In this document: piece after piece, positions 1 through 6,206 of the stretch
Layout of the letters: each line of letters begins with the position of its first letter
Numbering within the stretch: position 1 is the first letter of the stretch
Assembly: GCA_030600405.1 (NCBI GenBank)
Contig: JAUVMD010000056.1
Span: 1-7,245 of the forward strand
DNA from: Nitrospirota bacterium
GTDB taxonomy: Bacteria > Nitrospinota > Nitrospinia > Nitrospinales > Nitrospinaceae
Direction: 5' to 3'
Length of the DNA: 7,245 bases
Notes under the pieces: generated by a model
What the model saw: only the letters and a program-made list of their open reading frames with translations
What the model was told of the DNA's origin: nothing
Database searches by the model: none
Made by a program: the position numbers and the translations under genes

Positions 1-395
1 TCGTCTGGAATTCTCTGACTCAGGAGTTGAAATTTGACCGCTCCCGAACCAATATCCTAAAAATCTCGGAGCTGGGTCTTGTCGAAATGACCCGCAAACG
101 AGTGCGCGGCAGCCTGAGCCAGACCCTGTGCGACGCATGCCCCTACTGTGAGGGCAAAGGCCATATCAAATCGCCTACCACAATATGCTACGAAATTATC
201 CGGGCTCTGCAAAGGCTGGTCACCAACAACCTGACCCATAAAAATATCACCATCGAGGTGCCACCTCCAATATATGACCTTCTTTTTGAAGAGGAAACCT
301 CTTACCTGGACGATATCGAAAGATCCTACAATATTGAGGTTAACGTCAAGGTCAACCCCAAACTGCACCAGGAAAAGTACACGATTACCACCTGA
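1..395 (+). CDS. rng: Ribonuclease E/G family protein, C-terminal part (5' end outside window)
   Basis: This is the last ~130 codons of an RNase G/E-type single-strand endoribonuclease, which processes rRNA and mRNA 5' ends in the cytoplasm. The reading frame is open from base 3, so the gene begins upstream of the window. Visible family marks are the stretch ILKISELGLVEMTRKRVR, then the zinc-link region with CPYCEGKG (an extra Cys three residues earlier, in CDACPYC), then SPTTICYEI, a standard motif just after the zinc link in RNase G. The protein ends about 75 residues later, without the long arginine-rich degradosome scaffold of RNase E. It is therefore the short RNase G-like form, although some lineages call such proteins RNase E/G. 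The catalytic S1/DNase I-like domains are not in view. A TTG at 27 is only an internal leucine codon and not the start. I see no convincing terminator after the stop. Confidence 0.93.
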   Translation, partial: VWNSLTQELKFDRSRTNILKISELGLVEMTRKRVRGSLSQTLCDACPYCEGKGHIKSPTTICYEIIRALQRLVTNNLTHKNITIEVPPPIYDLLFEEETSYLDDIERSYNIEVNVKVNPKLHQEKYTITT

Positions 396-435
396 TCCCC
401 GCCGAAAAAATCATTCCCTCCGGACAACTTGAGGT

Positions 436-463
436 TTGGAGTTGGCCGCTCCCGTGATAGAAT
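436..463 (+). promoter_or_regulatory. Candidate sigma-70-type promoter with extended -10
   Basis: The 188-bp spacer between the RNase gene and the lipoprotein gene contains TTGGAG (436-441), a 16-bp spacer and TAGAAT (458-463). A TG one base upstream of the -10 (455-456) makes an extended -10. Transcription would start near 470 and leave a leader of about 114 nt before the ATG at 584. This would drive the lipoprotein gene and possibly the transporter and ychF behind it. The call rests on consensus matching only. Confidence 0.45.
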
Positions 464-583
464 CCGCTCATTCACAGGATTTCAAGCACCGTTGAAGAGT
501 CTGCGTTTGCATGTTTCCACTTAATTCCATTGTCGGTCCTTCATCGGACGAGGCATCCGGTTAAACATTAGGAGATCACAACC

Positions 584-898
584 ATGAGACTATTACTAAT
601 CCTCGGAGCATTATTCCTTTGTTTTTCCTGGAACCTTGGGTGTGGAACCGTCGGTAAGGATTTTGATATTAAGCAGGCCCAGACCATTCAAAACGGCAAA
701 ACCACCAAGGAAGATATTGCCCTCATGTTTGGGGAGCCGTTCAAAATCGGTGTCCAGAACAGCCATCCCATTTGGATTTATGAACGAAACAAGTACCGGG
801 TTATAGGAGATGATTCCTCCAAAAGCCTGATCGTGGAGTTCGATGACAAAGGTGTTGTGCAAAATTATTCAATCATTTCGAGCGAACCTGATCTTTAA
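584..898 (+). CDS. BamE/SmpA-like small outer-membrane lipoprotein
   Basis: A 104-residue exported protein. It begins with a short basic start (MR), a hydrophobic segment at residues 3-18 and then NLGC, which makes Cys20 the likely lipidated residue. The lipobox is imperfect (Asn at -3), and Cys13 is a weaker alternative. Residues 33-50 (QTIQNGKTTKEDIALMFG, followed by EPF) match the SmpA/OmlA/BamE domain, whose hallmark is 'i..G.tt.edv...fG.P'. Residues 61-95 give the expected beta strands (PIWIYE, SLIVEFDDKGVV). BamE is an accessory lipoprotein of the outer-membrane beta-barrel assembly machine, but many BamE-fold lipoproteins have no proven Bam link, so the exact role is unsettled. AGGAG at 570-574 lies 9 nt before the ATG and supports this start. 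The next gene begins 22 bp after the stop. Confidence 0.82.
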   Translation: MRLLLILGALFLCFSWNLGCGTVGKDFDIKQAQTIQNGKTTKEDIALMFGEPFKIGVQNSHPIWIYERNKYRVIGDDSSKSLIVEFDDKGVVQNYSIISSEPDL

Positions 899-920
899 GT
901 GCGCCAAAATTCATTTATAG

Positions 921-2336
921 ATGTTTGAATTCAACCGGGACCAACAAGCGATCCTGCATTTGACATGGATCGCTTTTTTCCTGACCTTTGTGTCCTGGTT
1001 CAACATGGCGCCATTCAACACCACTCTGCAGGCAGTAGCAGGGCTGACCTCCGACCAAATTAAACTTTTGATGATCTGCAACGTGGCGCTGACCATTCCA
1101 GCGCGCATCGTGATCGGTTCCCTGGTCGACCGTTACGGTCCCAAGCGGGTCTTCACCAGCCTTCTGGTGTTTGCGGGCGCCGTCTCCATCTATTTTTCGC
1201 TCGCGACCAGCTTCGGAGAATTTTTGGTCTCCCGTCTGCTCATGGGGTGCGCCGGAGCCGGGTTCGTCGTCGGTATTAAAATGATCGCCGAATGGTTTCC
1301 CCCGGACCGCATGGGTACCGCCCAAGGCATCTATGCCGGCTGGGGTAATTTCGGAGCCGCCGCAGCGTTGTTTGCTCTGCCTCCGATCGCCGCCCTGTTT
1401 TCGCAGGAGTTGGGATGGCGTGTGGCGGCGGCCTTTTCGGGCCTTTTGTGCCTGGTGTGGGCGGGCGTGTATCACCGCTGGGCGAGGGAGGTGCCGGGAC
1501 GCTCCGAAGAGTTTCCCGTCGGCTTGGAAAACACCATCGAAGTCACCTCCCAAAAGGATCTCGTCCTGCAAGTTCTCTTAATGATTCCCTTGTACGCGGC
1601 CATCGGTTTGCTGGTCTGGAAGCTGGCATCTTCCCCCGCTTTTCCGGGAGGAATCTGGACAGAAGCCTTTCTGTGGACCGTGATCGTGGGATTGTTTATC
1701 CTCAACGCTTTTCATTGTGTGAAAGTCAACCTGCCCCGCATTACCAACGGTATTCCCGAAGAAAAAAAATACGCATTCAGCCAGATCGCAATCCTCAGTC
1801 TCGTGTATGCTCTCACCTTCGGTTCGGAGCTGGCGGTGGTCTCCATGTTTCCGCAGTTCCTGGAAAGCACCTTCCATCTAACGGTTACCACGGCCGGCAT
1901 TCTGGGATCGTGTGTGGCCTTTTTCAATCTGGTCACGCGTCCCAGCGGCGGATGGCTATCCGACAGGTTGGGAAGGCGCCGGGTTCTGTTCGTCCTGGTG
2001 CTGGGGGCGGCTATCGGATACGGATCCATGGGAGAGATCAACTCGCAATGGTCACTAGGAAGTGTAATCGGTCTGGCGGTGTTTTGCTCGTTAATGGTCC
2101 AGGCGGGAAACGGCACCTGTTTCGCCATGGTCCCGCTGATCCGCAAAGATCTTACCGGCAAACTGGCGGGAATCGCCGGGGCCTATGGCAATGTCGGCGC
2201 GGTATTTTTCCTGACCGTGCTCAGTATGGTGGAGACTGCCACCTTTTTTCAACTCATCGGCGCTTACGCCTTTCTGGTATTATTGTCCCTGCTGTTTCTG
2301 CAATCCTTCAAAAACCTGCACAACTCGTATCATTGA
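921..2336 (+). CDS. narK: NarK-type nitrate/nitrite transporter (major facilitator superfamily)
   Basis: A 471-residue inner-membrane protein of the nitrate/nitrite porter family, moving nitrate and/or nitrite by antiport or proton symport. The two family signature motifs are present: AGWGNFGA (139-146, fifth helix) and GAYGNVGA (420-427, penultimate helix). The two anion-binding arginines expected from NarK structures are present as R62 (IPARIVIG) and R340 (LVTRPSGG). MFS motif A appears as GSLVDRYGPKR (66-76) and again as GGWLSDRLGRRR (343-354). Hydrophobic stretches suggest six helices up to ~188, two extra ones at ~214-235 and ~247-266, and six more from ~287, so 14 rather than the usual 12. 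There is no clear Shine-Dalgarno before the ATG at 921. No nitrate or nitrite reductase or oxidoreductase lies nearby, so transport direction and metabolic role cannot be read from context. It sits between the lipoprotein gene and ychF with gaps of about 21-22 bp. Confidence 0.9.
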   Translation: MFEFNRDQQAILHLTWIAFFLTFVSWFNMAPFNTTLQAVAGLTSDQIKLLMICNVALTIPARIVIGSLVDRYGPKRVFTSLLVFAGAVSIYFSLATSFGEFLVSRLLMGCAGAGFVVGIKMIAEWFPPDRMGTAQGIYAGWGNFGAAAALFALPPIAALFSQELGWRVAAAFSGLLCLVWAGVYHRWAREVPGRSEEFPVGLENTIEVTSQKDLVLQVLLMIPLYAAIGLLVWKLASSPAFPGGIWTEAFLWTVIVGLFILNAFHCVKVNLPRITNGIPEEKKYAFSQIAILSLVYALTFGSELAVVSMFPQFLESTFHLTVTTAGILGSCVAFFNLVTRPSGGWLSDRLGRRRVLFVLVLGAAIGYGSMGEINSQWSLGSVIGLAVFCSLMVQAGNGTCFAMVPLIRKDLTGKLAGIAGAYGNVGAVFFLTVLSMVETATFFQLIGAYAFLVLLSLLFLQSFKNLHNSYH

Positions 2337-2357
2337 TTCAATAGAGAAAGGAATTTC

Positions 2358-3455
2358 ATGGGTTTTACATGCGGCCTCGTCGGCCTCCCCAATGTGGGCA
2401 AGACCGTCATCTTCAACGCCTTGACCCGCTCCAATGCGGAATCCTCGAACTACGCGTTCAGCACCAGCAAGCCGAATATCGGGGTGGTGGATGTGCCGGA
2501 CCCGCGCCTCGACATCATCGATCGGTTGGTACCGGCGAAAAAGAAGGTGCCCACCACCATGCAGTTCGTGGACATTGCGGGACTGGTCAAGGGCGCGTCA
2601 AGGGGCGAAGGCCTGGGCAACCAGTTTCTGGCCAACATCCGCGAGATGGAAGCCATCGCCCACGTGGTGCGCTGTTTCGACGACGACAACATCCCGCACG
2701 TGCACGATAAAATCGACCCGGCGTCGGATATTGACGAGATCAACACCGAATTGATGATCGCCGACCTCGAAACCTTGGAGAAACGTAAAACCAAACTGGA
2801 AAAACTGGCGAAAAGCGGCGACAAGGATGCCCGCAATCAGATCGGCGTCATCACCCGCCTGATGGAAGCGTTCGACGACAACCAGCCCGCGCGGTCGGTG
2901 GAGTTTCAGAACCCCGCCGAACAAACCTTCGTCAAAACCCTCAACCTGCTTACTGTCAAACCGGTGCTCTACGTCTGCAACGTTGCTGACCCGTCGGAAA
3001 TGGACGGACCGCTCGTTCGACAAGTCAAGGAAGTAGCTGAAGCGGAGGGTACCGAGGTGGTCGCGCTGGCCGGTCAATTGGAAAATGAATTGCTGGAGAT
3101 CGAGGACCCGGACGAGCTCAAGGAATTTTTAGATGACATGCAGTTGGAGGAACCCGGCTTCGACCGCATGATCCATGCCGGATACCGCTTGTTGGGACTG
3201 GAAACTTATTTCACCGTCGGCGAGCAGGAAAACCGCGCGTGGACCATCCATAAAAACACCAAAGCCCCGCAGGCGGCGGGCAAGATTCATTCCGATTTCG
3301 AAAAGGGCTTCATCAAGGCGGTGGTGTACAACTACGACGATCTGGTGCAATACCAATCCGAACACGCCGTGAAAGAAGCCGGCAAACTGCGCCTGGAGGG
3401 TAAAAACTACGTCGTGCAGGACGGCGACATCATGCATTTCCGCTTCAACGTGTGA
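2358..3455 (+). CDS. ychF: YchF/OLA1 family redox-regulated P-loop ATPase
   Basis: A 365-residue cytosolic Obg-type P-loop NTPase, close to the 363 residues of E. coli YchF and apparently full length. Order of features: G1 GLPNVGKT (9-16), DIAG (72-75) followed by LVKGASRGEGLGNQFL, the HAS-type hydrophobic residue in place of catalytic Gln, His114 (the position implicated in catalysis in E. coli YchF), an alpha-helical charged insert around 127-175 (coiled-coil arm), the G4-equivalent NVAD (208-211) and a C-terminal TGS domain from ~282 to the end, with APQAAGKIHSDFEKGFI and DGDIMHFRFNV. YchF homologues bind ATP in preference to GTP, associate with ribosomes and affect oxidative-stress responses. 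Here G1 carries Thr-Val after the Lys (usually Ser-Thr), and G4 ends in Asp (usually NxxE). AAAGGA at 2347-2352 precedes the ATG at good spacing. The last 11 bp overlap the end of the convergent gene. Confidence 0.96.
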   Translation: MGFTCGLVGLPNVGKTVIFNALTRSNAESSNYAFSTSKPNIGVVDVPDPRLDIIDRLVPAKKKVPTTMQFVDIAGLVKGASRGEGLGNQFLANIREMEAIAHVVRCFDDDNIPHVHDKIDPASDIDEINTELMIADLETLEKRKTKLEKLAKSGDKDARNQIGVITRLMEAFDDNQPARSVEFQNPAEQTFVKTLNLLTVKPVLYVCNVADPSEMDGPLVRQVKEVAEAEGTEVVALAGQLENELLEIEDPDELKEFLDDMQLEEPGFDRMIHAGYRLLGLETYFTVGEQENRAWTIHKNTKAPQAAGKIHSDFEKGFIKAVVYNYDDLVQYQSEHAVKEAGKLRLEGKNYVVQDGDIMHFRFNV

Positions 3456-4323
3456 CCGGATTGCCGTAGGTTTTGCGTTCGTAGATTTTCCAGATGCGGA
3501 CGGCCTGGGCGCGTTCCAGCTCGGTGCCGCCGTTGTAGATGGCCGTCAGGTCCTCGTTGGTCAGGGCCATCAGCGCGACGGACATCACATCGGTCACGGT
3601 TTCCGGACCGTAATGCACGAGGCCCTCATGCGCGTCGGGCCACCAGGGTACCAGTGTGATCTTGGGAATATTGAGTTTACGCCGGTCGTCCATGTACTTG
3701 ATAATCGCGGGTACCGCGTCTTTTCCCAGAGCGATCACTGATTCGTAAACAGCCTGCGCGGTCCCGGGATCGGTCCTCCGGTCCACCATGAGCTCCACCA
3801 GGCTCTGCACTTCCGACTCCTTGGGAAGAACGTGTCCAGCGGCATAGCTTTCGCTTTCCTGAATCTGCTTTTCCTGGGCTGAGACTTCTTTACGGACGCG
3901 GTCGGCCAGGGCCGCACTCGCAGACTGCATCGCCTCCGGGACATACGCCGCCAGGTAGTACTTTTCTCTCACGTTCTGGAGAAACACAATCACCGGATGG
4001 CCGTTCAGAGAAATGATTTTCTGCCGGGGAACGCCCCCGTATTGTTCGGTATCCGTGTAATAACGGAATTTAAATTCCTGCGACTCCGGTTTTCCTTTGA
4101 GCGCGGTTTTGATGGCAACATTGACCTCGACATAATCATGATCGCCATCCTGTTCCGCTTTCTGGATGGCGGCGACCGGCACGTTCATCGTGCCTTCGAC
4201 GATCAAATAACTCTTAGCTACCAGCCGCCAGAACGGATATTCCTTTGCCGCTTCCGCCTGAACCATACCCGGCAAAAAAAAGGTTAGCGCCAAAAGTATG
4301 AAAATATTTAAAATCCTGTTCAT
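3445..4323 (-). CDS. Exported protein of unknown function, possible HEAT-like C-terminal region
   Basis: A 292-residue protein that I do not recognise. Residues 1-23 form a clear Sec signal peptide (basic MNR, hydrophobic ILNIFILLALTFFLPGM, then VQA before EAAKEYP), with cleavage expected after Ala23. There is no lipobox Cys, so the product is probably periplasmic or secreted. Residues ~30-130 look like a beta-rich domain (SYLIVEGTMNVPV, DYVEVNVAIKTALKG, PVIVFLQ, KYYLAAYVPEA). A charged helix follows (~135-160). Residues ~195-262 contain AVPAIIKYMDDRRK and VTDVMSVALMALTNEDL, which resemble HEAT-type helical repeats; this is weak pattern evidence. The stop codon lies inside the 3' end of ychF. 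Upstream of the ATG (4321-4323) an AGAAGG abuts the start codon, too close for a normal ribosome site, so the start is less certain than the frame. A non-coding repeat separates it from the dehydrogenase gene upstream. Confidence 0.78.
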   Translation of the reverse strand: MNRILNIFILLALTFFLPGMVQAEAAKEYPFWRLVAKSYLIVEGTMNVPVAAIQKAEQDGDHDYVEVNVAIKTALKGKPESQEFKFRYYTDTEQYGGVPRQKIISLNGHPVIVFLQNVREKYYLAAYVPEAMQSASAALADRVRKEVSAQEKQIQESESYAAGHVLPKESEVQSLVELMVDRRTDPGTAQAVYESVIALGKDAVPAIIKYMDDRRKLNIPKITLVPWWPDAHEGLVHYGPETVTDVMSVALMALTNEDLTAIYNGGTELERAQAVRIWKIYERKTYGNPVTR

Positions 4324-4358
4324 CCTTCTATCTCGTTATCCTGTCTGTCTTAGGTTTT

Positions 4359-4385
4359 CTCCGCGTCCTCTGTGATCTCTACGGT
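4359..4385 (-). repeat. Three tandem 9-bp units (dispersed intergenic repeat type)
   Basis: Read on the minus strand, this spacer contains three abutting 9-mers, ACCGTAGAG, ATCACAGAG and GACGCGGAG, all ending in an RGAG core with C at position 3. They are followed by AAAACCTAAGA. It lies between the dehydrogenase gene and the exported-protein gene. Short 'CACAGAG/CGCGGAG' 9-bp strings of this kind are known to me as dispersed intergenic repeats in unrelated environmental bacteria, but only one copy is visible here. No function is claimed. Confidence 0.5.
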
Positions 4386-4400
4386 AAATTTCTTAGCTCG

Positions 4401-5375
4401 TCACGCTTGCCAGTTGGGTATGAGCGTCCGGGGCGTTTTGCCGTCCAGCGCATCGAATACGTTATCGATCACCAACAAAGCCATGGTATCGCGGGTGGTT
4501 ACCGAAGCACTACCGATATGTGGCAGGAGTATCAGGTTATCCAATTCCGTCATGTCCTCGGTCAACTCCGGTTCGTCTTCGAACACGTCGAGGGCCGCTC
4601 CCGTGATCGTATTAATTTTTAGCGCTTCCACCAATGCCCGGTCGTCCACAACCTTGCCCCGCGCCGCGTGAATGAGATAGGCCGTCGGCTTCATCATTGC
4701 CAGTTGATCCCGCCCGATTAGGTACTTCGTCTCGTCAGTCAACGGCACGTGCAGTGTGATGAAATCGGATTCTCGCAATAACTCGTCGAGCGAAACGAAA
4801 CGGGCGTTGAGTTTCTTCTCCTCCGCTTCCGGCAGGCGTTTTCTTTGATGATACAGCACGCGCATATCGAACCCGAGCGCCCGCCGCGCTACGGCTTTAC
4901 CGATCTCGCCGCATCCGATCACGCCCAGGGTTTTGCCATACACATCGCCGCCCAAAAACAGGTCGCCCTGCCAGCCGTGAAATTTCCCCTCACGGGTGAA
5001 GCGGTCCGACTCGACAATGCGCCGGGCGATACCCAGCATCATCGCCCAGGTGAGGTCTGCGGTGGTCTCGTGCAAAACGCCGGGTGTATTGCTCACCCAG
5101 ATATTTTTCTTTTGGGCATAGGCGATATCGATATTGTTAAAACCCGCTCCGTAATTGGCGATAATTTTCAGATGTTCGCCACCCGCGTCGATGACAGCGG
5201 CATCGATCTTATCGGTCAGATAACTGATGAGTGCCTGGCTTTTGCCGGCATTCTCGCGAAGCTGGTCGGTGCTCAGGGAATTTCCCGAATCGTTGTAAAG
5301 CACCTCGGCGCGGCTCCGCAATTTTTCAAGCGCCACTTCCGGGAAATTATGGGTCACGGTCACGGTCGGTTTCAT
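4401..5375 (-). CDS. D-2-hydroxyacid dehydrogenase (glyoxylate/hydroxypyruvate reductase type)
   Basis: A 324-residue cytosolic oxidoreductase of the D-isomer-specific 2-hydroxyacid dehydrogenase family, probably reducing glyoxylate or hydroxypyruvate to glycolate or D-glycerate. Features: the substrate-domain motif NYGAGFNNID (74-83), NTPGVLHETTADLTWAMML (96-114), the Rossmann loop GCGEIG (154-159), and the catalytic triad Arg239 (HAARGKVVDD), Glu268 (DVFEDEP) and His286 (LPHIGSAS). The R-E-H spacing matches that of the Hyphomicrobium D-glycerate dehydrogenase. After the second Rossmann strand (RVLYHQRKR, 172-180) there is no acidic residue but several basic ones, so NADPH rather than NADH is the likelier cofactor. 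The length is typical and the protein appears complete. Subfamily alternatives (GyaR/HprA, GhrB, other 2-ketoacid reductases) cannot be separated here. Its ATG overlaps by four bases (ATGA) the stop of a possible small upstream ORF. GGAAAG lies about 11 nt upstream, and GTGAG nearer the start is also possible. Confidence 0.93.
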   Translation of the reverse strand: MKPTVTVTHNFPEVALEKLRSRAEVLYNDSGNSLSTDQLRENAGKSQALISYLTDKIDAAVIDAGGEHLKIIANYGAGFNNIDIAYAQKKNIWVSNTPGVLHETTADLTWAMMLGIARRIVESDRFTREGKFHGWQGDLFLGGDVYGKTLGVIGCGEIGKAVARRALGFDMRVLYHQRKRLPEAEEKKLNARFVSLDELLRESDFITLHVPLTDETKYLIGRDQLAMMKPTAYLIHAARGKVVDDRALVEALKINTITGAALDVFEDEPELTEDMTELDNLILLPHIGSASVTTRDTMALLVIDNVFDALDGKTPRTLIPNWQA

Positions 5376-5569
5376 TTCAACTCACTTTCCAGAATCAGGG
5401 TCACCCGTTGGGCATTATCGCAACGAAAGGCCACATGATAAATAAATTCCCATTTCAGTTCCACCCGAATCGCCTGCAAACGGTTTAAATAGCGGAAATT
5501 AAGCCAACAGCGGCTGGGCCGCTCATTTGAGGGTGACCCTCCGGCGCCATTGGTGTAAAATTTGATCAT
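5372..5569 (-). CDS. Possible 65-residue small protein overlapping the dehydrogenase start
   Basis: A minus-strand frame starts at ATG 5569-5567 (MIKFYTNGAGG) and ends at the TGA sharing ATGA with the dehydrogenase start. That arrangement is typical of translationally coupled neighbours. The second half (AIRVELKWEFIYHVAFRC, then QRVTLILESELK) alternates polar and hydrophobic residues like beta strands. It fills nearly the whole 192-bp gap between the dehydrogenase and queE. The frame can be extended upstream to 5671, but that part lies antisense inside queE, so I chose the ATG at the gene boundary. No good Shine-Dalgarno is visible, and start codons further inside are possible. I do not recognise the product. 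It could be a chance open frame. Confidence 0.4.
   Translation of the reverse strand: MIKFYTNGAGGSPSNERPSRCWLNFRYLNRLQAIRVELKWEFIYHVAFRCDNAQRVTLILESELK
5533..5561 (+). promoter_or_regulatory. Candidate queE promoter, possibly giving a leaderless mRNA
   Basis: GTGACC (5533-5538), a 17-bp spacer and TAAAAT (5556-5561) resemble a sigma-70 promoter. Transcription 6-8 nt after the -10 would start at about 5567-5569, essentially on the queE ATG at 5568. This agrees with the lack of a Shine-Dalgarno there. The -35 lies inside the odd palindrome GGGTGACCC (5531-5539). Consensus matching only. Confidence 0.35.
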
Positions 5570-6206
5570 GTTAACCATCAACGAACTTTTCAAGAGTATC
5601 CAGGGCGAATCTTCCTTTACCGGACTACCCTGCATTTTCATCCGCCTGACCGGGTGCAACCTCCGGTGCACCTGGTGCGATACCGAGTACGCGTTTTACG
5701 AGGGTAAGCCCAAATCTGTAAAGGAAATTGTGGATGCCATCAACCCGCTCGGCGTTCCGTTGGTGGAAATCACCGGCGGGGAACCGCTCCTGCAGGACGA
5801 GGTGTACGAACTTATGAATGCCCTGCTCGAAAAAAACTACCAGGTTCTGGTGGAAACCGGCGGCGGGGTTTCGGTGGAGAAGGTCCCGGAGCGGGTGATC
5901 AAAATTTTGGACATCAAATGCCCCGGCAGTGGCGAGGTTTCAAAAAATCTGTGGGGCAATTTGGATCATCTCAACCCGCACGACGAGGTGAAGTTTGTCC
6001 TGGCAGACCGCGCTGACTACGAGTGGAGCCGGAAAATTTTGGATCGCACCAACATTCACAAAAAAGTGCAGGTGCTTTTTTCCCCGGTTTATGACAGACT
6101 CGATCTCAAGGAGCTGGCGGCGTGGGTGCTGGAGGACAACCTGCCGGTGCGGGTGCAGACCCAGCTCCACAAAGTCATCTGGGGGAAAGACGCCATCGGC
6201 GTGTAA
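5568..6206 (+). CDS. queE: 7-carboxy-7-deazaguanine synthase (radical SAM)
   Basis: A 212-residue radical SAM enzyme that converts 6-carboxy-tetrahydropterin to 7-carboxy-7-deazaguanine in the cytosolic preQ0/queuosine pathway, which supplies the modified base at tRNA wobble position 34. The N-terminal LFKSIQGESSFTGLPCIFIRLTGC is typical of QueE. The [4Fe-4S]-SAM cysteines are C30, C34 and C37 in the CX3CX2C form (GCNLRCTWCD), not the longer spacing of E. coli QueE. The SAM-binding ITGGEPLLQ is at 68-76, DIKCPGSG at 115-122, and the C-terminal VRVQTQLHKVIWG at 194-206. The length matches short QueE proteins such as that of Burkholderia multivorans (about 210 residues). I chose the ATG at 5568; an in-frame TTG at 5562 is possible, and neither has a clear Shine-Dalgarno. 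No queC, queD or queF is adjacent, so the pathway partners must lie elsewhere. Confidence 0.95.
   Translation: MLTINELFKSIQGESSFTGLPCIFIRLTGCNLRCTWCDTEYAFYEGKPKSVKEIVDAINPLGVPLVEITGGEPLLQDEVYELMNALLEKNYQVLVETGGGVSVEKVPERVIKILDIKCPGSGEVSKNLWGNLDHLNPHDEVKFVLADRADYEWSRKILDRTNIHKKVQVLFSPVYDRLDLKELAAWVLEDNLPVRVQTQLHKVIWGKDAIGV

Noticed and set aside
533..560. Weak hairpins (TCGGTCC/GGACGA and the alternative CGGA/TCCG) in the leader before the lipoprotein gene
   Set aside because: The stems are only 4-6 bp with a bulge or wobble, and no known riboswitch or leader-peptide pattern is visible. Mutually exclusive pairing is possible but too weak to claim regulation.
915..1571. 218-codon minus-strand open frame opposite the transporter gene
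   Set aside because: Antisense to a clear membrane-protein gene; the translation is Gln/His/Arg/Gly-rich, typical of reverse frames of hydrophobic coding sequence.
1415..2344. 309-codon open frame in another + strand frame inside the transporter gene
   Set aside because: It lies wholly within a strongly supported NarK gene, its translation is arginine/proline/glycine-rich low-quality sequence, and it has no recognisable motif or ribosome site. It is a shadow frame.
4845..5438. 197-codon + strand open frame opposite the dehydrogenase
   Set aside because: Antisense to a dehydrogenase with complete catalytic residues; no motif or start signal supports it.
5570..5671. N-terminal extension of the small minus-strand ORF into queE
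   Set aside because: This part is antisense to the conserved QueE N-terminus and radical SAM cysteines, so its openness is explained by queE. Only the part outside queE was kept as a candidate.
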